A stretch of DNA of 9,166 nucleotides. Origin: JOPF133 sp052144935. Lineage in GTDB: Bacteria; Acidobacteriota; Terriglobia; Bryobacterales; Bryobacteraceae. Both the position numbers and the translations under genes were made by a program. The notes below the pieces were generated by a model, which was given only the letters and a program-made list of their open reading frames with translations, was not told where the DNA came from and searched no databases. The stretch covers positions 1-9,166 of the forward strand of contig JBKQPR010000059.1 of NCBI GenBank assembly GCA_052144935.1. The letters run 5' to 3'. Positions 6,088-9,166 of the stretch are shown piece after piece; positions within the stretch are counted from its first letter, which is position 1, and each line of letters begins with the position of its first letter.

Positions 6088-6600
6088 CCTTTTGGCTCAA
6101 GTCCGTCTCACCGCACCCACCCGCCAGTTCCTTAGCCGCCTGCAGGCCCCCGCTCGTTGAATACCCGGCACGAAGAACGAGTCTACAAGGTCCTGGTCGC
6201 TGCCGGCGAAGCTACCCAAATTGGCTTCCAGTTCCACCGGTTCGCCCGCCACGGCCGCGGCGAACAGGCACCATACGGCGGCCTTGCCCAACCCTACCAG
6301 GCGGGTCTTGGGCGTGTGCGGCCAGGCCAGCGCGGTGAGGATGTCCTGCACGCGGTTGGCGTCGTCCGATTTATTGAATGTCAGGAACTCTTCACGGAAC
6401 GGTCGCGGGGCGTCACGGCGCTGCCGGTCTGGAATGCGTCAATCATAAGGACCGCGCGGCCGGCCGCGATCAACCGCCCCACCTCGGCAGATTGGCGAGC
6501 GGCTGCGGCGCCCTCCGCATGAACCACTAACGCCGGCGGGGTGCTCGCGGATCCCGATCCCTTCAGCCAGATGCCCGGAATGCGGTCGCCCTTGCCTGAC
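6083..6600 (-). pseudogene. relic of an alpha/beta-hydrolase-type protein (C-terminal part, two frameshifts)
   Basis: Three frames on the minus strand join into one protein-like sequence. The first frame gives GKGDRIPGIWLKGSGSAS, then LVVHAEGAAAARQSAEVGRL and AVLMIDAFQTGSAVTPRDRS, and breaks at about 6396-6400. The next frame gives REEFLTFNKSDDANRVQDIL, ALAWPHTPKTRLVGLGKAAV and WCLFAAAVAGEPVELEANLG, then GSDQDLVDSFFVPGIQRAG. A second shift, at the G5 run near 6145, leads to GLQAAKELAGG and a stop at 6083-6085. This resembles the C-terminal domain of large acetylxylan-esterase-like hydrolases in Acidobacteria. The family name is my recollection and only moderately certain. The place of a G-x-S-x-G elbow reads GLGKA, with no serine. 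The N-terminal part, normally several hundred residues, is absent: homology stops at about 6600, where the promoter region of the opposite gene begins. Confidence 0.6.
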
Positions 6601-6659
6601 CGATGAGGCCGATGAGGACGATGAAAAGGGTTGCGTTCCCACCGCCCTTCGGCATGGGC

Positions 6660-6665
6660 TATAGT
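6660..6665 (+). promoter_or_regulatory. possible -10 box (TATAGT) for the S9 peptidase gene
   Basis: TATAGT lies 39 bases before the ATG at 6705. The only TTG-containing -35 candidate (TTGCGT, 6631-6636) is 23 bases away, which is too far, so this is a weak call. Confidence 0.25.
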
Positions 6666-6693
6666 ACAGGGATCTACCCAGATCAACTCTTGT

Positions 6694-6698
6694 AGGAG
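6694..6698 (+). promoter_or_regulatory. ribosome binding site of the S9 peptidase gene
   Basis: AGGAG lies 6 bases before ATG 6705, the best Shine-Dalgarno match in the window. It fixes the start, which also gives a proper signal peptide. Confidence 0.8.
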
Positions 6699-6704
6699 AC
6701 GCCC

Positions 6705-9116
6705 ATGCACAGATCCCCGATCGGACGCGCCCCGTGGGGACGTTACGCCGTTGTAGCCGCTGGACTGCTCGTCCTGCTGGCCGCCACCCTTCCCGGGCTG
6801 CCCCCTGGGCCCGCCGCCGACAATGCGCCGGCCTCCACCAACCCGGTGCCCGGGGCGCCCTCCGGGCCCAAAGCCAACTACGAGCTGGCCTCCCGGTGGA
6901 CCCCCACAAAAGTCGGCAAGCTGGTGTTCGACCTGGCGGTGACGCCGCACTGGCTCGAATCCGGCGATCGCTTCTGGTACAGCTTCGAAAACACCAGGGG
7001 CCGCAAATTCTGGATGGTCGATCCGGTGAAGAAGACCCGCGCCTATGTCTTCGATCCGGTGAAATTGGCGGTCAGCCTGACCACCGCCACGGGGATCCCC
7101 TACGATTCGCAGCATCTGCCTATCACCGTGATCCGCTTCGTGAAGAACGATTCGGCCATCCAGTTCGAGGTCAATGTGCCCAAGGATGCGGTGATCCCCG
7201 GCGAGAAACCCAAGGCCGCCACCACCGGCGCCGAGGTCACTGCCGGGCAGCAGCAACAGCAGGACCAGGAAGAAGAGCAGAACGAGGATCTCGACACGCC
7301 CCAGCAGCAGGGCGGCCGCGGCGGGGGCGGACTGTTCGCGCCGCCGCCGGGACGCGACCAGAAGCAGCTCTCCTTCGAGTACGAACTCTCGACCGGCAAG
7401 CTCACCCTGTTGGACGAACCGCCCGCGCGCAAGCCCACCTGGGCTTCCCTTTCGCCCGACGATAAGGTAGTGGTGTTCGCGCGCAACCACAACCTTTTTA
7501 TGATGGACGCCGCCAACTACGTCAAGGCTCAGAAGGACGCCAACGATAAATCCATCGTGGAAACCCAGCTCACTACCGACGGCGTCGAAGACTTCGGCTA
7601 CGGCGGCCGCGGCATGGGCGGCGACCAGCAACAGCAGCAGCAGGAGCAGCAGGAGAACGCCGGCGGCGAGCAGGAGAATCCCAACCGGCGGCAGGCGGCC
7701 AATGTTTCCTGGTCGCGCGATTCGAAGAAGTTCGCGCTGGTGCGGCGCGATTCACGCAAGGTCAAAAAGCTCTGGGTGATCAACTCCCTGGCCAACCCCC
7801 GTCCCACGCTGGAAACCTACACCTACGCCATGCCCGGCGACCCCGACGCCCCGCAGTCTTCGCTCGAAATGTGGGACGTGGCCGCTAAATCCAAGGTGGT
7901 GGCCAAGGCCGATGCCTTCACCGACCAGACCATCCAGGTGGAGGTGGACCGCCCGCTGGCGCGCGCCCGTGAACACCAGCGCACCGAACCGCTGTGGGCC
8001 GGCCCCGGCTCGGACAAGCTGTATTTCACGCGCCTCAGCCGCGACATGCACCGCCTGGACCTTTGCACGGTGGACACGGCCTCGGGCGAAGTCAAGCCGC
8101 TGATCCAGGAGCGCATGAACGTCTATATCGAGTCGAAGCCCCTCAAGGTGATCGATAACGGCGGCGGGCTGATCTGGTGGTCGGAGCGCGACGGCTGGGG
8201 CCACTATTACTTATACGATTCCGCCGGCACGCTCAAGAACCAGATCGACAAGGGCGAGTATGTGGCCGAGGATATCTCCTACGTGGATGAAAAAGTGCGG
8301 GCGCTCTATATGACCGCATCCGGACACGAAGACGGCGAAGATCCTTACTTCATGCATTTCTACCGCGCCAATCTGGATGGCAGCGGCATGAAGATGCTCG
8401 ACCCCGGCGACGGCTCGCACGCCGTGAATATGTCGGATTCGGGTAAGTACGCGGTGGACACTTACTCGCGCGTGGACACGGCGCCCGAATCCACCCTGGT
8501 CGACGGGCAGGGCGCCGCCGTGATGGCGCTCGAAAAAGTGGACGTGGCGCCGCTCGCGGCGGCCGGCTTCAGGTATCCCGAAGCGTTCAAGGTGAAGGCC
8601 GACGACGGCATCACGGACCTGTATGGGGTGATGTACAAGCCCTTCGATTTCGACCCCAACAAGAAGTATCCGATCGTCGAGTACGTCTACCCCGGCCCGC
8701 AGACCGAGAGCGTGAGCAAAACCTTTACGCCGCGCAGCAACCAGGTCCTGATGGCCAATATGGGCTTGATCATGGTCGAGGTGGGCAACCGCGGCGGCAA
8801 CCCGCACCGGTCCAAGTGGTACCACACCTTCGGCTACGGCAACCTGCGGGATTACGGGCTGGCGGACAAGAAGGCGGCCATCGAACAGCTCGCCGAGCGG
8901 TTCCCCTTCATCGACATTACCCGCGTGGGGATGTGGGGCCACTCGGGCGGCGGTTTCATGACCGCGGCGGCGATGCTGATTTACCCCGACTTTTTCAAAG
9001 TGGGGTGGTCGGAATCCGGCAACCACGAAAACAACATTTATAACACCTGGATTATGCACACGATCACCCTTCCGAGCGCTGGCCCCGCTCGGCTGATGCC
9101 CCTCGTGTGTGAGTAA
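6705..9116 (+). CDS. secreted S9 (DPP-IV family) peptidase, C-terminally truncated
   Basis: This is a serine peptidase of family S9, which usually removes N-terminal dipeptides or cleaves after proline in exported peptides. Residues 1-38 are a signal sequence (charged start, hydrophobic core VVAAGLLVLLAATLPGL). Residues about 50-610 form the beta-propeller (for example WWSERDGWGHYYLYD and FTRLSRDMHRLDL), interrupted by two Gln/Glu-rich inserts at about 181-209 and 305-331. The catalytic domain begins near residue 615: LYGVMYKPFDFDPNKKYPIV, YVYPGPQTESV, then WGHSGGGF with Ser747 as nucleophile and SESGNHENNIYNTW. After NTW (base 9050) the family pattern ends and 21 unrelated residues follow to a stop at 9114-9116. 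Family members continue for 100 or more residues that carry the catalytic Asp (usually in a GDxDNNV-like motif) and His. Both are missing, so the product should be inactive. The gene is divergent from the hydrolase relic. Confidence 0.83.
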   Translation: MHRSPIGRAPWGRYAVVAAGLLVLLAATLPGLPPGPAADNAPASTNPVPGAPSGPKANYELASRWTPTKVGKLVFDLAVTPHWLESGDRFWYSFENTRGRKFWMVDPVKKTRAYVFDPVKLAVSLTTATGIPYDSQHLPITVIRFVKNDSAIQFEVNVPKDAVIPGEKPKAATTGAEVTAGQQQQQDQEEEQNEDLDTPQQQGGRGGGGLFAPPPGRDQKQLSFEYELSTGKLTLLDEPPARKPTWASLSPDDKVVVFARNHNLFMMDAANYVKAQKDANDKSIVETQLTTDGVEDFGYGGRGMGGDQQQQQQEQQENAGGEQENPNRRQAANVSWSRDSKKFALVRRDSRKVKKLWVINSLANPRPTLETYTYAMPGDPDAPQSSLEMWDVAAKSKVVAKADAFTDQTIQVEVDRPLARAREHQRTEPLWAGPGSDKLYFTRLSRDMHRLDLCTVDTASGEVKPLIQERMNVYIESKPLKVIDNGGGLIWWSERDGWGHYYLYDSAGTLKNQIDKGEYVAEDISYVDEKVRALYMTASGHEDGEDPYFMHFYRANLDGSGMKMLDPGDGSHAVNMSDSGKYAVDTYSRVDTAPESTLVDGQGAAVMALEKVDVAPLAAAGFRYPEAFKVKADDGITDLYGVMYKPFDFDPNKKYPIVEYVYPGPQTESVSKTFTPRSNQVLMANMGLIMVEVGNRGGNPHRSKWYHTFGYGNLRDYGLADKKAAIEQLAERFPFIDITRVGMWGHSGGGFMTAAAMLIYPDFFKVGWSESGNHENNIYNTWIMHTITLPSAGPARLMPLVCE
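7247..7660 (+). repeat. two CAG/CAA-rich microsatellite tracts in the S9 peptidase gene
   Basis: Tracts at about 7247-7312 and 7624-7676 consist largely of CAG, CAA and GAG codons and encode polyglutamine/glutamate runs such as GQQQQQDQEEEQ and DQQQQQQEQQEN. They sit in two different loops of the beta-propeller. Trinucleotide slippage would change length without a frameshift. Confidence 0.85.
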
Positions 9117-9166
9117 GTCAGTTTAGTTTTCGCTGCTTCACCTCCTGCCCCCAGAGTTCTTTTCCG
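9051..9166. other. probable foreign sequence starting at a breakpoint, with a hairpin
   Basis: From about 9051 (ATTATGCACACGATCACC) the peptidase homology ends and the base composition drops, especially after 9110. A hairpin with a 7-bp stem, CCGAGCG (9072-9078) and CGCTCGG (9086-9092), with a 7-base loop, lies just inside the junction. The pattern suits the end of an inserted element, but no transposase is visible before the window ends and I cannot name the element. Confidence 0.45.

Noticed and set aside
6601..7631. N-terminal three quarters of a 416-codon minus-strand frame reaching 6381
   Set aside because: This part lies opposite the S9 peptidase and has no family pattern. Only the portion below about 6600 is real, and it is reported as the hydrolase relic.
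8211..9059. Minus-strand open frame (282 codons) opposite the S9 catalytic domain
   Set aside because: It is a shadow of the strongly supported sense gene, with no motif and no ribosome binding site of note.
9072..9092. Hairpin considered as a terminator of the S9 peptidase gene
   Set aside because: It lies inside the open frame before the stop codon and has no following T-run; an element-end structure is more likely.
1..9166. A new defence, secretion or biosynthetic system
   Set aside because: No nuclease, helicase, toxin-antitoxin, secretion or assembly-line motif is visible. The recognisable genes belong to known families and most oddities are explained by decay.

Overview
The window looks like a stretch of chromosome from a GC-rich soil bacterium of the Acidobacteria, most likely the Solibacter/Bryobacter group. 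This is inferred from four things: a TPR protein with a TMTC-like membrane domain, a fragment of an Oar-like TonB-dependent receptor, a Tat-exported mannonate dehydratase family protein, and a secreted S9 peptidase with glutamine-rich inserts. The assignment rests on recognised protein motifs, not on a database search.

Layout, left to right. (1) The C-terminal half of an ISAzo13-family DDE transposase runs in from the left edge (3-704), followed by about 150 bp with small inverted repeats. (2) A 787-residue membrane protein (853-3216) has about 11 transmembrane segments and ten TPR units. (3) About 200 bp with no recognisable content is followed by a decayed 3' end of a TonB-dependent receptor gene (about 3420-3698). 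Its stop codon overlaps the start of an amidohydrolase gene (TAATG). (4) The amidohydrolase (3698-4632) begins with a Tat-like signal and is split by a frameshift near 4390-4420; its C-terminal 65 or so residues are intact in another frame. (5) A Tat-signal mannonate dehydratase (UxuA-like) gene is at 4712-5794. (6) On the minus strand are a small coiled-coil protein (5766-6071) and, upstream of it, a relic of an alpha/beta-hydrolase-type gene (about 6083-6600) with two frameshifts and no N-terminal part. (7) A secreted S9 (DPP-IV type) peptidase gene (6705-9116) keeps its nucleophile serine but stops before the catalytic Asp and His. Its last 20 or so codons appear to be foreign sequence beginning near 9051.

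How the genes may work together: receptor, amidohydrolase (possibly lactonase-like) and mannonate dehydratase, all pointing the same way, would fit an outer-membrane uptake plus sugar-acid degradation module, now partly broken. The strongest overall signal is gene decay. Four of the eight protein-coding loci are broken: a receptor relic, a frameshifted amidohydrolase, a hydrolase relic and a truncated peptidase. A transposase lies at the left edge and a probable insertion junction at the right edge. I found no CRISPR array, RNA gene, phage module or defence system, and I do not claim a new system here.
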